A DNA stretch of 33,847 nucleotides from Pseudomonadota bacterium (GTDB taxonomy: Bacteria; Pseudomonadota; Gammaproteobacteria; Burkholderiales; Thiobacillaceae): positions 1-33,847 of the forward strand of contig JAUYET010000059.1 of the NCBI GenBank assembly GCA_030691265.1. The letters run 5' to 3'. Numbering within the stretch: position 1 is the stretch's first letter; each line of letters opens with the position of its first letter. Positions 1-7,135 of the stretch are shown here, piece by piece. Below the pieces are notes generated by a model. That model made no database searches. It was not told the origin of the DNA and worked only from the letters and a program-made list of their open reading frames with translations. The translations under genes were made by a program, and so were the position numbers.

Positions 1-219
1 ATCCTTGGGAACGCCCAAACCACGCAGTGCACGATAAAGCGGCAGTGCACGCAAATGCCTAGCCTGATCTGAAGGCTTAATCACCAGCAAATCCACATCG
101 CTATCCTCGCGCGCATCGCCACGCGCCCGGCTTCCGAACAACATCAATTTGTCCGGTTTGGCCACCTCAACAATCCGCTTGACGATATCCGCCAAAACAT
201 CATTTGTGATTTGTGTCAT
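1..219 (-). CDS. MNT-type nucleotidyltransferase, partial (C-terminus outside window)
   Basis: The first 73 codons are visible; the gene runs off the left edge. The protein starts MTQITNDVL and carries the minimal nucleotidyltransferase signature GSRARGD followed by DSDVDLLV, which is the GS motif plus the two metal-binding Asp of this fold. Such proteins usually act as antitoxins that AMPylate a HEPN toxin, or as stand-alone NTases; the partner would lie left of the window. The ATG overlaps the stop of the upstream VanZ-like fragment (ATGA), so the two were once translationally coupled. The family call is firm; the role as antitoxin is inferred from the family. Confidence 0.85.
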   Translation of the reverse strand, partial: MTQITNDVLADIVKRIVEVAKPDKLMLFGSRARGDAREDSDVDLLVIKPSDQARHLRALPLYRALRGLGVPKD

Positions 220-341
220 TTCCACGCCAAGACATCTTCACCCCCAGCAACCGCCACCCCGCGCCGCCCCAACCACCTCGCCAGCATCACCCCAAGCGCA
301 ATTCCCAACGCATCGAACAGCAAATCATCCCGGTAGTTGTC
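216..341 (-). pseudogene. VanZ-like membrane protein, 3' fragment downstream of the IS
   Basis: Reading on the minus strand from 341 gives DNYRDDLLFDALGIALG and then a short basic tail ending in TGA at 218-216. This is the end of a VanZ-type domain, where a conserved acidic stretch precedes the last helix. It is in the same reading phase as the 5' fragment at 2004-2339. Removing the insertion sequence with one copy of a short target repeat would rejoin them into one open frame. The stop overlaps the ATG of the MNT gene. This fragment has no start of its own and is presumed dead. Confidence 0.8.
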
Positions 342-343
342 AA

Positions 344-356
344 ACTAGTTGTCGCC
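344..356 (+). repeat. Left terminal inverted repeat of the IS
   Basis: ACTAGTTGTCGCC here matches the reverse complement of 1996-2008 exactly. With outward extension to 340 and 2012 the match is 16 of 17 bases. Confidence 0.85.
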
Positions 357-369
357 TAAAAAGGCTTGA

Positions 370-1443
370 TCAAGCGGTATTTTGAATGGTTTTTGAGTCC
401 TTGTTTTGAGGGGTATCCGGGTTGAGGTGTACCTCGTTGATACGGCCCCAATCGCGAGTCTGTCTTGACCAACGATTCGGGTGAGCTTGACGAGCCGCTG
501 CGTAGATTGTGGCGCGTGCATCCAGCAGTGCCTGATCTAGCCCGGCATGACGTTGAGCGGGGGTCACAAAGCCGATGGCGCTGTGGCGATGCGCATGGTT
601 GTACCAATGCACTAACTCGGTGACCCAACGGCGTGCTTGCAGCAGATCTTCGAAGGATTTGATGGGCAGTTTGGGTCGGTACTTCAGGGTTCTGAACAGG
701 GACTCCGAATACGGGTTGTCGTTGCTCACCGCAGGGCGGCTGCGGGTCTGCGCTACACCCAGGCGCTGCATGGTCGCCAGCATGGTTTCCCCTTTCATGG
801 GCGCGCCGTTGTCGGAGTGCACGGTGAGTTGACCCGGCGGGATACCCTGATGTGCGCAGAGATCCAGCAGTAGCTGACTCGCCAACTCCGCGCTCTCGCA
901 ATCAAATACCTGCCAGCCAACGATCTTGCGGCTGAACACATCGACAAACAGGTAGAGGTAGAAGAACGCGCCGCGCAATTGCGTGGGCAGGTAGGTGATG
1001 TCCCAGCAATAGATTTGGTCAGGCGCGGTTGCCACCAAGGCGCGGGGTTTGCTGCGCTTTTGCGGCACGCGTTCGAGCCGACGATGGGCCAACTGCCCGG
1101 CTTCTCGCAGCAAACGGTAGAGCGTCGATTCGCACGCCACATACTGTCCCTGATCCGCCAGGCGGGGCACGATCTGGCTGGGCGGCAGGTCTTTGAACGC
1201 GTCGCTGTTGAGCATATCCAGGGCTGCACGGCGCTCGGCTTCACTGAGTTTGTTGGCTGGGGTCACGCCAGCACGTAGCGCCGCCACGCGATGATCGCCG
1301 TCCTGCGCGTTGGAATGACGCCAGCGCTGCACGGTACGCGCGCTCAAGCCGATCTGGGTACAGGCTTTGTGCAGATGCGCACCGGCTTGCTGAGCTTGTT
1401 CGATCAAGGGCAGCAGGGTTTGGCGCTGTTGGGTGGAGGTCAT
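370..1443 (-). CDS. IS3-family transposase OrfB (DDE/rve integrase)
   Basis: A 357-residue DDE transposase. An N-terminal helix-turn-helix region (about residues 20-60) precedes the integrase core, which shows D148 in WDITYLP, D211 in HSDNGAP and E247 in NPYSESLF. The 35 residues between the second D and E fit the DD35E rule. The K/R seven residues after E typical of IS3 elements is present in the RTLKY stretch. Its ATG shares one base with the OrfA stop (TGATG), so translation is probably by reinitiation or coupling rather than the programmed -1 frameshift used by many IS3 elements. No internal stop or frameshift was seen. Confidence 0.93.
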   Translation of the reverse strand: MTSTQQRQTLLPLIEQAQQAGAHLHKACTQIGLSARTVQRWRHSNAQDGDHRVAALRAGVTPANKLSEAERRAALDMLNSDAFKDLPPSQIVPRLADQGQYVACESTLYRLLREAGQLAHRRLERVPQKRSKPRALVATAPDQIYCWDITYLPTQLRGAFFYLYLFVDVFSRKIVGWQVFDCESAELASQLLLDLCAHQGIPPGQLTVHSDNGAPMKGETMLATMQRLGVAQTRSRPAVSNDNPYSESLFRTLKYRPKLPIKSFEDLLQARRWVTELVHWYNHAHRHSAIGFVTPAQRHAGLDQALLDARATIYAAARQAHPNRWSRQTRDWGRINEVHLNPDTPQNKDSKTIQNTA

Positions 1444-1955
1444 CAGTCCTCGTCCGCCAACAGCGCCTGGAACTTTTTTTGCAGCACCAGCAAGGCGGCC
1501 GCTTCGGCCAGCGCCTTCTCCTTTCGGCGCAGCTCGCGTTGCAACTTCTCATGTTTGACCTGCAGTTCACGCAAGGCCGTCTTGGATTCGCGTGATTCGC
1601 GTGGATCGGCCATGGTGGTGCGGCAAAAGGTTTCATTCCACTGTTTGAGCTGATGCTCGAACAAGCCCTTTTCTCGGCACCAGGCATGCAGGGCGGAACC
1701 CGCCAAGGCATGGCTTTCATGCAGGGCCAACAAGCGTTGTGCAGGGCTCCAATTTCGCGCTAGCAGGTCGCAGGGCAGGCTCGCCAGCGGTGTTGAAGGT
1801 GCGTCACTCCGGCTGGATGACTTGAGCCATCCCTTGAGGGTGCCAACGGACATATTCAACTCACTGGCGACTTCATGCAGCGTGTGGTCGCCACGTTGCC
1901 GGGCCTTGCCGAGGGCCTGCTCTTTGAACTCAGGTGAATATCGATTTCTTTGCAT
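1443..1955 (-). CDS. IS3-family transposase OrfA (helix-turn-helix subunit)
   Basis: 170 residues beginning MQRNRYSPEFKEQAL. The N-terminal helix-turn-helix (about residues 5-50, with LHEVASELNMSVGTLKGWLK) is the typical OrfA DNA-binding domain that recognises the element ends. A charged, probably coiled-coil segment rich in K, E and R lies near residues 115-160 (RELQVKHEKLQRELRRKEK), like the leucine-zipper dimerisation region of OrfA proteins. The middle part (residues 50-110) is longer than in classical OrfA. It ends directly at the OrfB start. Confidence 0.9.
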   Translation of the reverse strand: MQRNRYSPEFKEQALGKARQRGDHTLHEVASELNMSVGTLKGWLKSSSRSDAPSTPLASLPCDLLARNWSPAQRLLALHESHALAGSALHAWCREKGLFEHQLKQWNETFCRTTMADPRESRESKTALRELQVKHEKLQRELRRKEKALAEAAALLVLQKKFQALLADED

Positions 1956-1995
1956 TTCGTGTCGCTCCGGTGCGGATCATCCGCATAAATTTGGG

Positions 1996-2008
1996 GGCGA
2001 CAACTAGT
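1996..2008 (-). repeat. Right terminal inverted repeat of the IS
   Basis: GGCGACAACTAGT on the plus strand is the exact reverse complement of the left repeat at 344-356. Confidence 0.85.
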
Positions 2009-2339
2009 CTGACGCAGGGGGATCCCACCCCGCCGAACGGCCTGGCAGCGACAACTGGCGCCACTCATCCCACAGCCCAACGCCCACGCAAAACGCCACC
2101 ACCCACAGCCCGCGCCGCAAGCCCAGGCCCAAATGCAGCAAACCCAGGCCCAAATGCAGCAAACCGGCCAGCACCGCAAACCAAGCCAGATGCACCCACT
2201 TATCCCACGGCGGCGGAATCAACCCGGCTGCCTCCGGCTGGTTACCGCCCCAGATGAACAGAGACAGCAGCGCCAGGGCCGGGAGCAGGGCAGTCAACAA
2301 CGTTCCATCATTGCGCCGCAGACCATTGCGGAGATTCAA
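2004..2339 (-). pseudogene. VanZ-like membrane protein, 5' fragment upstream of the IS
   Basis: The fragment encodes an N-terminal hydrophobic helix, DKWVHLAWFAVL, a second helical hairpin, and DEWRQLSLPGRSAGWD. This is the conserved VanZ core: DK.xH near the second helix, then DE.xQ...PGRS. The frame is cut at a TAG (2006-2004) formed by the IS end, so the last helix is missing and is found at 216-341. The only in-frame starts are TTG codons (2339 or a few codons on). The gene overlaps the 3' end of the upstream CDS by about 30 bp. VanZ proteins are small integral membrane proteins; the function here is unknown. Confidence 0.8.
2122..2163 (-). repeat. Two perfect 21-bp tandem repeats inside the vanZ fragment
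   Basis: The unit CCCAGGCCCAAATGCAGCAAA occurs twice in a row. It is a multiple of three, so it is translated as a duplicated seven-residue hydrophobic motif (LHLGLGL twice) and lengthens a transmembrane helix hairpin without shifting frame. Confidence 0.9.
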
Positions 2340-3225
2340 TCAAGACGTAGCGCGGCCGACCATTTCCGACCTGCGTCACCATCACTTTGATCCTTGCGGA
2401 TTGCCGCAAACGGGCGTTCAACTCATCCGCATCCTGAATCGCAGGACCGACTTTGCCTCGTACCACCTCATCTTCACCGACAAGTTTGAATTCAAAAGTA
2501 CGCCCCCTCGGCAGGACGCCCTGAAACTCGCCGTCAAGGTATTTCTCACCTTCGCGCAGGTTGTCCTGGCCAAGCCGCGCCAGGCTATTTCGGACTTGGC
2601 CCACATCCGTAAAACGGAAGCCACGATCCCGATACTGCACCGTGCAAATGGCTTCGTAATCAGCCAAGGTCTGCAAAAAAACGCGCACCTTGTCCAAGGC
2701 GCGAGGATCGGTATCGGCGGCCGAGTCGGCCAATTGGTCATCGGTGCCCACCGTACCCTGCAACAGGTTCTGTGTGCGCTCCAGCGCCTGCGCTACCGGA
2801 CTCACCTCATCAAGTCGCAATTGCCCAACCCGGTATTCCTCGAGTTCGAACCCGAATGATCCAAGCGCTGTGCTGGTAATCAACAGTTGATGTTGCTCCC
2901 GATTTGGGATCGGGCCCATCGCAGCCAGTGGCGCGCTCAGTGATGCGGCAACGGCGGCCACCGCCTCCGTGAAGCTGTTGACAGCCTTCATCCCGAATTC
3001 AGCGAAGATGCCGTGACTGCCAATCACAGGTCGGCCATTGAAAGTCAGCCGAACACGTGCAGGTTCCCGCTCATCTACTGGCTCTTCCGCCAAACGTACC
3101 TCGATAGCGCGAAGGCGAGATTCCGTGCTGATACGCATGATTCGTGCGGAATCGGGTAACTCAGCTAAACGTTCCTGTAGAAACTTCCGCTCGGCCAGAA
3201 GATGCATACGATCTTGCTGGTTCAT
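2308..3225 (-). CDS. Uncharacterised protein paired with an NTase-like gene
   Basis: 305 residues, soluble, with no membrane segment or signal peptide. The N-terminus (residues 1-50) is helical and charged, then a segment with FNGRPVIGSHGIFAEFG is followed by an Ala-rich helix. The middle has ELEEY and a long helical stretch; the last 100 residues look like a beta-rich domain (GRTFEFKLVGEDEVVRGKVG). I do not recognise a named domain. Its ATG overlaps the stop of the gene at 3222-3794 (ATGA), so the two form an obligatory pair. The pairing of an NTase-like protein with an unrelated soluble partner resembles toxin-antitoxin or defence cassettes, but that is inference. The gene has several TTC/AAT/GTA codons and lower GC than the right part of the window, consistent with transfer. 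Confidence 0.75.
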   Translation of the reverse strand: MNQQDRMHLLAERKFLQERLAELPDSARIMRISTESRLRAIEVRLAEEPVDEREPARVRLTFNGRPVIGSHGIFAEFGMKAVNSFTEAVAAVAASLSAPLAAMGPIPNREQHQLLITSTALGSFGFELEEYRVGQLRLDEVSPVAQALERTQNLLQGTVGTDDQLADSAADTDPRALDKVRVFLQTLADYEAICTVQYRDRGFRFTDVGQVRNSLARLGQDNLREGEKYLDGEFQGVLPRGRTFEFKLVGEDEVVRGKVGPAIQDADELNARLRQSARIKVMVTQVGNGRPRYVLIESPQWSAAQ

Positions 3226-3794
3226 GATTGCCCTCCTGTTCCTTCAAACTGAGCGAGCCAGGCCAGCGCCTCGGCATCCTCCGTTGGCGCTAACTCGATC
3301 TGTAAAAACCCCTTCCAAGCTTGCGTTCGTCGATGAGACCACATGCTGTACCAGTACGCCGACCAAAACGCCAACTCGCGTGGTTTGACTTGATCAAGCT
3401 CCACGAAATACGCATCGCACCTGAAGCGATCCTTTGCAACGGCCTGATCGAAAAGCCGCATGTCATCATCAGAAATATTGGCATTGGCGGGTGTGTGGAA
3501 GAAGGACACCACATCGATATCTCGTGGCGCACGACGCTCTATCGTTTCGACGTCCTCAAGAAAACTGCCATCGATCCACTGGAATCCATCGGTGAGCCCC
3601 AGGCGATGCAGTTCCGCACGATAACCGAGAAAGCCTTTCAGGACTGTTTGACGCTCCGATGAAGTCGAGAAACGCATTACCACATCCTTCAGGGATACGG
3701 GATAGGGTGAACGGTCTGGGCTGGTTGGCAAATCGGGGTCTATCGGCGGCAACAGGCCCAGTGCGTTCCAGTTGGGAATAGCAACGGTGGTCAT
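3222..3794 (-). CDS. Nucleotidyltransferase-like protein (DUF6932-like)
   Basis: About 190 residues. The start is placed at MTTVAIPNWN because AGAGAGGA lies seven to eight bases upstream; a longer reading frame upstream has no supporting site. The N-terminus (IPNWNALGLLPPIDP) and the core WIDGSFLEDVE...RRAPRDIDVVSFF fit the DUF6932 family as I remember it. The GS followed by an acidic D-x-D (DIDVV) resembles the active site of the nucleotidyltransferase fold, so nucleotide transfer is plausible but unproven. The stop overlaps the start of the 305-residue partner. It lies among two other MNT-type NTases within 6 kb. Confidence 0.75.
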   Translation of the reverse strand: MTTVAIPNWNALGLLPPIDPDLPTSPDRSPYPVSLKDVVMRFSTSSERQTVLKGFLGYRAELHRLGLTDGFQWIDGSFLEDVETIERRAPRDIDVVSFFHTPANANISDDDMRLFDQAVAKDRFRCDAYFVELDQVKPRELAFWSAYWYSMWSHRRTQAWKGFLQIELAPTEDAEALAWLAQFEGTGGQS

Positions 3795-4096
3795 GTAAAT
3801 ATCCTCTCTTCTACTTTCGCTGGAACACGGACATACCGGCGCAAAGATTGGCCTACGCGAGGCTAGCCACCGCCCCGCGCCGCCGGCAAACCCCAACCGC
3901 CCAAATTAAACCCACCCCTTCAGCAACACCTCGTAATCCCCCAGCACCTTATCCCAGGTAAAAGCCGCTGAATGTCTGGCCCGCGCCGCACTTTGCAGAG
4001 CCACCAAATCATCGCCGCCGGTCAGCAAGCGCTCAATCGCCCGTTCGCAACCCGACTCATCGGCGAAGTAAACCCCCGCATCGCCTGCCACCCAAC

Positions 4097-4138
4097 CTCT
4101 GGCTATTCCCTCTCCCGCATGCGGGGGACAGCCAGAGA
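4097..4138. repeat. Degenerate palindromic repeat inside the glycosyltransferase remnant
   Basis: A hairpin with arms TCTGGCT and AGCCAGA encloses CTCTCCCGCATGCGGG. It is a diverged relative of the CTCTCCCGC-n-GCGGGAGAG family found at 14023, 24560 and 27664. It separates the second and third homology blocks of the glycosyltransferase, with further non-homologous sequence extending to about 4230. Confidence 0.65.
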
Positions 4139-4542
4139 CTTGGTCGGCGGTGTTGGGCGGCCTAGTCGGTTGGCTGGTAGTTCCACCAGGGTTAGGGAGG
4201 GGGCCGCCAGCACCGCATTGCCCGTACTTAAAGCCTGAAACCCAGAGCCTCCACCAGGGAAGGATTCGTCCCGCCCACCTGGTGTCCGTGCACGTAGAAG
4301 CGCGCATGAAAGCGCAGCGCCTGCACCACCGGCTTCTCATAAATCGCTCCGGGGAAGATCACCTCATCCGAAGCCGCCGCCTGCACCGCGCGCTGATACG
4401 CATGCCCCGCCTCGTACTTGCCCAATACCACCAACTTGCACCTGCGCGGCTTGCGGCTCCACGCCTGCACCACCTCCAGAATCGAATTCTCCGGCTCGGC
4501 CCGGGCGATCAAAATACTGATTCGCAAGCTGCCTCAGATGTT

Positions 4543-4621
4543 GTGTAGGTTGGGCAAAGCGCAGCGTGCACAACATTTCACGCGCCGATGTTGGGCACGC
4601 TGCGCTTTGCCCAACCTACAC
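4543..4621. repeat. GTAGGTTGGGCAAAGCG palindromic repeat, copy 1
   Basis: Long inverted repeat: GTGTAGGTTGGGCAAAGCG at the left end and its complement ending CCAACCTACAC at the right. It lies within the broken glycosyltransferase gene. Further copies are at 6135-6207, 9218-9329 and 17547-17619. Confidence 0.9.
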
Positions 4622-4883
4622 CCGCGTAGCCAGATGTTTCTTGATCTCCGGATGGTCCGCCACCAAATGGTTGCCCAACCAGCAGCCCGCCCAGTCGTTC
4701 AGCCAGAACCAGGCCTTGGCCACCCCGCCCCACTTCTGCCTGCGCCATTCCACGCCATCCATATTGATGACATTCTTCAAGCCCTTTAGCCGATACAGCG
4801 CGCAAAACACCGCCGTGTTGTAACCCAGCGTCAACACCAAACCCGGTTCACCGGCGGCATGAAAAGTAGATTTACGGTCAAGC

Positions 4884-5093
4884 TCAACCAGCCTGATCTA
4901 GATGTTTAGACAGAACATTCGCCGACTTTGCCAATTCATCCAGCCCCATATGGGGCAAGCCCTGTCGCCGCCATTCGGTGTAATCAAAACGGTCACGGGA
5001 AACCGCAGCAATGAAACGTTCCGCCTCAACCAAGCCCAGCACATCAATCAGTGCACTCATCCCCGCCAAGCGTATTTCCGCGTCAGTTCTCAT
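4884..5093 (-). CDS. Putative antitoxin of the PIN module
   Basis: 69 residues starting MRTDAEIRLAGM. The start is set by GGAG seven bases upstream and by overlap (11 bp) with the PIN gene. The sequence contains VEAERFIAAVSRDRFDYTEW, a pattern I recognise from small proteins that follow PIN-domain genes; it is likely helical and soluble. No DNA-binding motif is obvious. In this arrangement the toxin gene comes first and the antitoxin second, the reverse of the commoner order. The stop coincides with the broken 5' end of the glycosyltransferase remnant, so the module seems to have landed there. Confidence 0.75.
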   Translation of the reverse strand: MRTDAEIRLAGMSALIDVLGLVEAERFIAAVSRDRFDYTEWRRQGLPHMGLDELAKSANVLSKHLDQAG

Positions 5094-5529
5094 ACCATTT
5101 CTCCAAAAACGCCAGGGCATCACCAGGTGGCATGGCGCGTATCTCGTGTCTGCCACGCAACTTATTGAGTAGGCGATCATCCGTTGTCACAAAAACAACC
5201 GCCCCAGCTTTGATAGCCGAAGCCACATGCAAAGCATCATATTCGCCTATGCCACCTGCCAAGAATTCATGAGCAAGTCCAAGAACATCGTCATCCATCA
5301 GAATGAAATGCGCCGCAAGTTTGCGCCACGCGCTAATGGCCTGTTTGTGCTCGGCAAAGGGGCTCTTGGCATTCTCAAAATCCAGCACAGAAGACCAGAC
5401 CAAATCACATTCACCATCACGAACTTTTTGCTGCAATACGATCTTCGCCTCGATTTCCATGCGGATTCGGGTTTGCGTCTGGTCATCGTAGGGCCGGTTA
5501 AAACAACAAAGATCCAAGTAAATGCGCAT
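5083..5529 (-). CDS. PIN-domain ribonuclease toxin
   Basis: 148 residues, a whole PIN domain. It begins MRIYLDLCCFNRPYDD (first catalytic Asp at D6), has an internal acidic position in DFENAKS, a conserved EYDALHVASA block (third acidic site) and TTDDRLL (fourth). VapC-type PIN proteins are Mg-dependent endoribonucleases that block translation by cutting tRNA or rRNA; that activity is inferred from the family. A clear GGAGG lies seven bases before the ATG. The start also overlaps the stop of the HEPN remnant (TGATG). The small gene overlapping its 3' end is the likely antitoxin. Confidence 0.85.
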   Translation of the reverse strand: MRIYLDLCCFNRPYDDQTQTRIRMEIEAKIVLQQKVRDGECDLVWSSVLDFENAKSPFAEHKQAISAWRKLAAHFILMDDDVLGLAHEFLAGGIGEYDALHVASAIKAGAVVFVTTDDRLLNKLRGRHEIRAMPPGDALAFLEKWYEN

Positions 5530-5657
5530 CAGAGTGCCTCCAGATGATTACTTAACCTACAACCATCCACATCGCTCAGATCGAAAAGAGCGCGTGCAGA
5601 AGCGCAAGCGCGGGCCGCCTTCGACATCAATTCGACCGGAGTTGGCCCCCCGCTCAC
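5529..5657 (-). pseudogene. HEPN-domain gene, 5' remnant
   Basis: GTG at 5657 overlaps the stop of the MNT gene (GTGA), as in intact MNT-HEPN pairs. The first 32 codons (VELMSKAARACASARALFD, then LSDVDG) match the N-terminal helix of HEPN proteins. After DVDG the sequence turns into an unrelated CRLSNHLEAL and stops at the PIN start. A normal HEPN domain has 120-140 residues including the catalytic R-x4-6-H motif, which is missing here, so the toxin is dead. The break coincides with the arrival of the PIN module. Confidence 0.75.
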
Positions 5658-5998
5658 AGCAGAACGCCCTCGTTCGCAATGTTCTTCAATAGATCGGGGT
5701 TCGAATAGGTTTCTGGATGCTCCCACTCATCAAGCCACACCGGCAGTGGAGAGATATTGATGCCAGTTTCCAGCAGCACATCGAATGCCAAATCAGCCAT
5801 TGCCAGCTTAGTTGGCAGAAAGCGCTGATGCGCCCCACGCAAGAGCACTGCCACATCCGCATCGCTGTCAGCGCGATGCGTTTGCCGCGCGCGGCTACCA
5901 AACAAGATCGCCCCAGCCGTGTCGTATTGCCCTGTAATGCGTTGCATGAACAGCTTCATCGCACGTTCAGTGTCTGAATCCAGATTTACAGTTTTCAT
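5654..5998 (-). CDS. MNT-type nucleotidyltransferase (antitoxin of a decayed MNT-HEPN pair)
   Basis: 114 residues from MKTVNLDSD. The second ATG is preferred because GAGG lies seven bases before it, whereas the first ATG (6004) is too close. GSRARQTHRADSDADVAVLL supplies the GS motif and the metal-binding D-x-D, placing it in the minimal nucleotidyltransferase family that AMPylates HEPN toxins. The HEPN partner directly downstream is truncated, so the gene is an orphan antitoxin. The C-terminal half (LLETGINISPLPVWLDEWE) fits family members. It is complete and has no internal stop. Confidence 0.88.
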   Translation of the reverse strand: MKTVNLDSDTERAMKLFMQRITGQYDTAGAILFGSRARQTHRADSDADVAVLLRGAHQRFLPTKLAMADLAFDVLLETGINISPLPVWLDEWEHPETYSNPDLLKNIANEGVLL

Positions 5999-6094
5999 GT
6001 GCATACCTCACAACGATTTCGCACGACTTTACAGTCGCACTTATTCAAATCGACGACCCGGCGTAAATCACGAGATTTGTATTGATCAACCCGT

Positions 6095-6270
6095 GCTTAT
6101 CCGGTTAACACAGACACCCACTACCGGTAGTGACGTAGGTTGGGCAAAGCGAAGCGTGCCCAACGAACCGCCGCGATGTTGGGCACGCTTCGCTTTGCCC
6201 AACCTACGGCGCCCTGCCGCGAAATCACGAGCCACTACATCTAGTGGTTGTCTGTGACAACCGGATAAGC
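6095..6270. repeat. Nested palindromic element, copy A (MITE-like outer arms around a GTAGGTTGGG core)
   Basis: Outer arms of about 37 bp: the left starts CTTATCCGGTT and ends GTAGTG (6096-6132); the right (6233-6269) is its imperfect complement ending AACCGGATAAG. Between them sits a 73-bp core at 6135-6207, itself a perfect-ended palindrome (GTAGGTTGGGCAAAGCG). This is the main content of the 450-bp gap between the MNT gene and the HAD gene. Confidence 0.88.
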
Positions 6271-6301
6271 GAGCAAACAACGCTCGCCAAGTCGCTGGTT
6301 A

Positions 6302-6382
6302 TCCCGCCTTCGCGGGAATGACGAACGGGTGGGGGTGCTGAGTAGTCACCTGAAGTCGTTGATTGTGCGAATAAATTCGCAC
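6302..6382. repeat. Two short palindromes in the intergenic gap
   Basis: TCCCGC-CTTC-GCGGGA (6302-6317) and GTGCGAA-TAAA-TTCGCAC (6365-6382). Both resemble common dispersed proteobacterial repeats. Neither is followed by a T-run on the minus strand, so they are not convincing terminators of the HAD operon. I saw no gene between 6005 and 6448. Confidence 0.6.
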
Positions 6383-6448
6383 CTACGAGCACCTCAACCG
6401 AGGTTTCCAGGTTTGTTCGGCATTTCCTTGGGAATAAGGGCGTCCTGT

Positions 6449-7135
6449 CTACAGCGCCAAGTTCAGCCCATGTCTGACGCGCGCGCTGAGTTCCATCGGC
6501 GATTGCGAGATGACTTCCTCGGGGATGGCGAACTTGCGGGTCAGGCGCGCGAAGTTTTCGAAGCCATAAGCGACGATGAACGGGTGCATGCCTGAGGCGA
6601 TGGCGGCGGTGAAATCCTTGTGTTCGTCACCGCAGGCGTAGGTGCGCGCCGGGTTGATGCCGAGGCGTTCGCGCGCGGCCCTGAAATACGGCGTTTTTTC
6701 TTCGCGCAGGGGAATGTGGTGGAGGAAATCCAGCCGGCCGATTTCCAGGCCGTGCCGTGTGAACAGTCGCGCCAGCGTGATTTCGGGTTCATGGGTGACA
6801 TTGCGGGTGACCATGCCGACCCGGATGCCGGGCGTCGCCAACAGATCGCGGATCAGTGCGGCCATGCCCGGGTAGAGGTGCGCTTCTTCCCGGTACACGT
6901 CGGTCAAGGTGGCGAGCAGATCCTTGCGGCCGAGTTTGCCGAAGTGCTTGGTCAGATTGCGCGGAAATTCCTTCAGCCCGCCCAGGTACTTGAACAGGTT
7001 GCGGCGCTTCTGAAAGCGGTCGAGATCGCCGAGGTCCATGCCATGCCGGGCGAATGCCGTTCCGATCGCCGAGAAGGCGTCGATCACCGTGCCATCGGCA
7101 TCGATGATGATCAGGCGGTCGTGGCTTCGGTACAT
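6449..7135 (-). CDS. HAD-family hydrolase (phosphatase) linked to betaine-lipid genes
   Basis: 228 residues. The HAD motif I is DADGTV (D12 nucleophile, D14 acid/base) near the N-terminus. A helical cap follows (residues 20-90), motif II is MVTRN (Thr), and CGDEHKD carries the acidic motif IV region after REEKTPYF (motif III Lys). It looks like a phosphoglycolate-phosphatase-type enzyme. It overlaps btaB by 25 bp and is the last gene of the btaA-btaB operon. A phosphatase that frees phosphate or makes diacylglycerol for betaine-lipid synthesis would fit, but the substrate cannot be told from sequence. Confidence 0.82.
   Translation of the reverse strand: MYRSHDRLIIIDADGTVIDAFSAIGTAFARHGMDLGDLDRFQKRRNLFKYLGGLKEFPRNLTKHFGKLGRKDLLATLTDVYREEAHLYPGMAALIRDLLATPGIRVGMVTRNVTHEPEITLARLFTRHGLEIGRLDFLHHIPLREEKTPYFRAARERLGINPARTYACGDEHKDFTAAIASGMHPFIVAYGFENFARLTRKFAIPEEVISQSPMELSARVRHGLNLAL

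Larger units (their letters stand above)
342..2006 (-). mobile_element. IS3-type insertion sequence interrupting a vanZ-like gene
   Basis: About 1.66 kb with two overlapping transposase genes (orfA 1955-1443, orfB 1443-370) and near-perfect terminal inverted repeats. Its ends lie inside a vanZ-like reading frame. The exact ends are uncertain because the terminal repeat contains the palindrome ACTAGT. If the target duplication is the 3-bp GTC seen at both flanks, the element is 342-2006 and excision restores an open VanZ frame. A 7-bp imperfect duplication (gtcaaac/gtctgac) is the other option. The element looks intact and possibly active. Confidence 0.85.
3906..4885 (-). pseudogene. Glycosyltransferase (GT4/rhamnosyltransferase-like) remnant, multiply disrupted
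   Basis: Three blocks of one glycosyltransferase survive. The first, from about 4885, reads GEPGLVLTLGYNTAVF, NMDGVEWRRQKWGG and LVADHPEIKKHL, typical of DUF1972/GT4 enzymes. The second (about 4525-4230) reads ILIARAEPENSILEVVQAW, FPGAIY and GGTNPSLVEALG, the sugar-nucleotide-binding half. The third (about 4090-3906) reads VAGDAGVYFADE and ends KGWV. Between blocks one and two lies a 79-bp palindromic repeat, with some 45 codons apparently lost; between two and three lies a degenerate repeat. The 5' end is missing: homology stops where the antitoxin gene ends. The enzyme cannot be functional. It probably once belonged to an exopolysaccharide cluster. Confidence 0.85.

Noticed and set aside
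3795-3896. N-terminal extension of the DUF6932-like protein
   Set aside because: No ribosome site is present at 3896, whereas AGAGAGGA precedes the ATG at 3794, and the added residues look non-coding.
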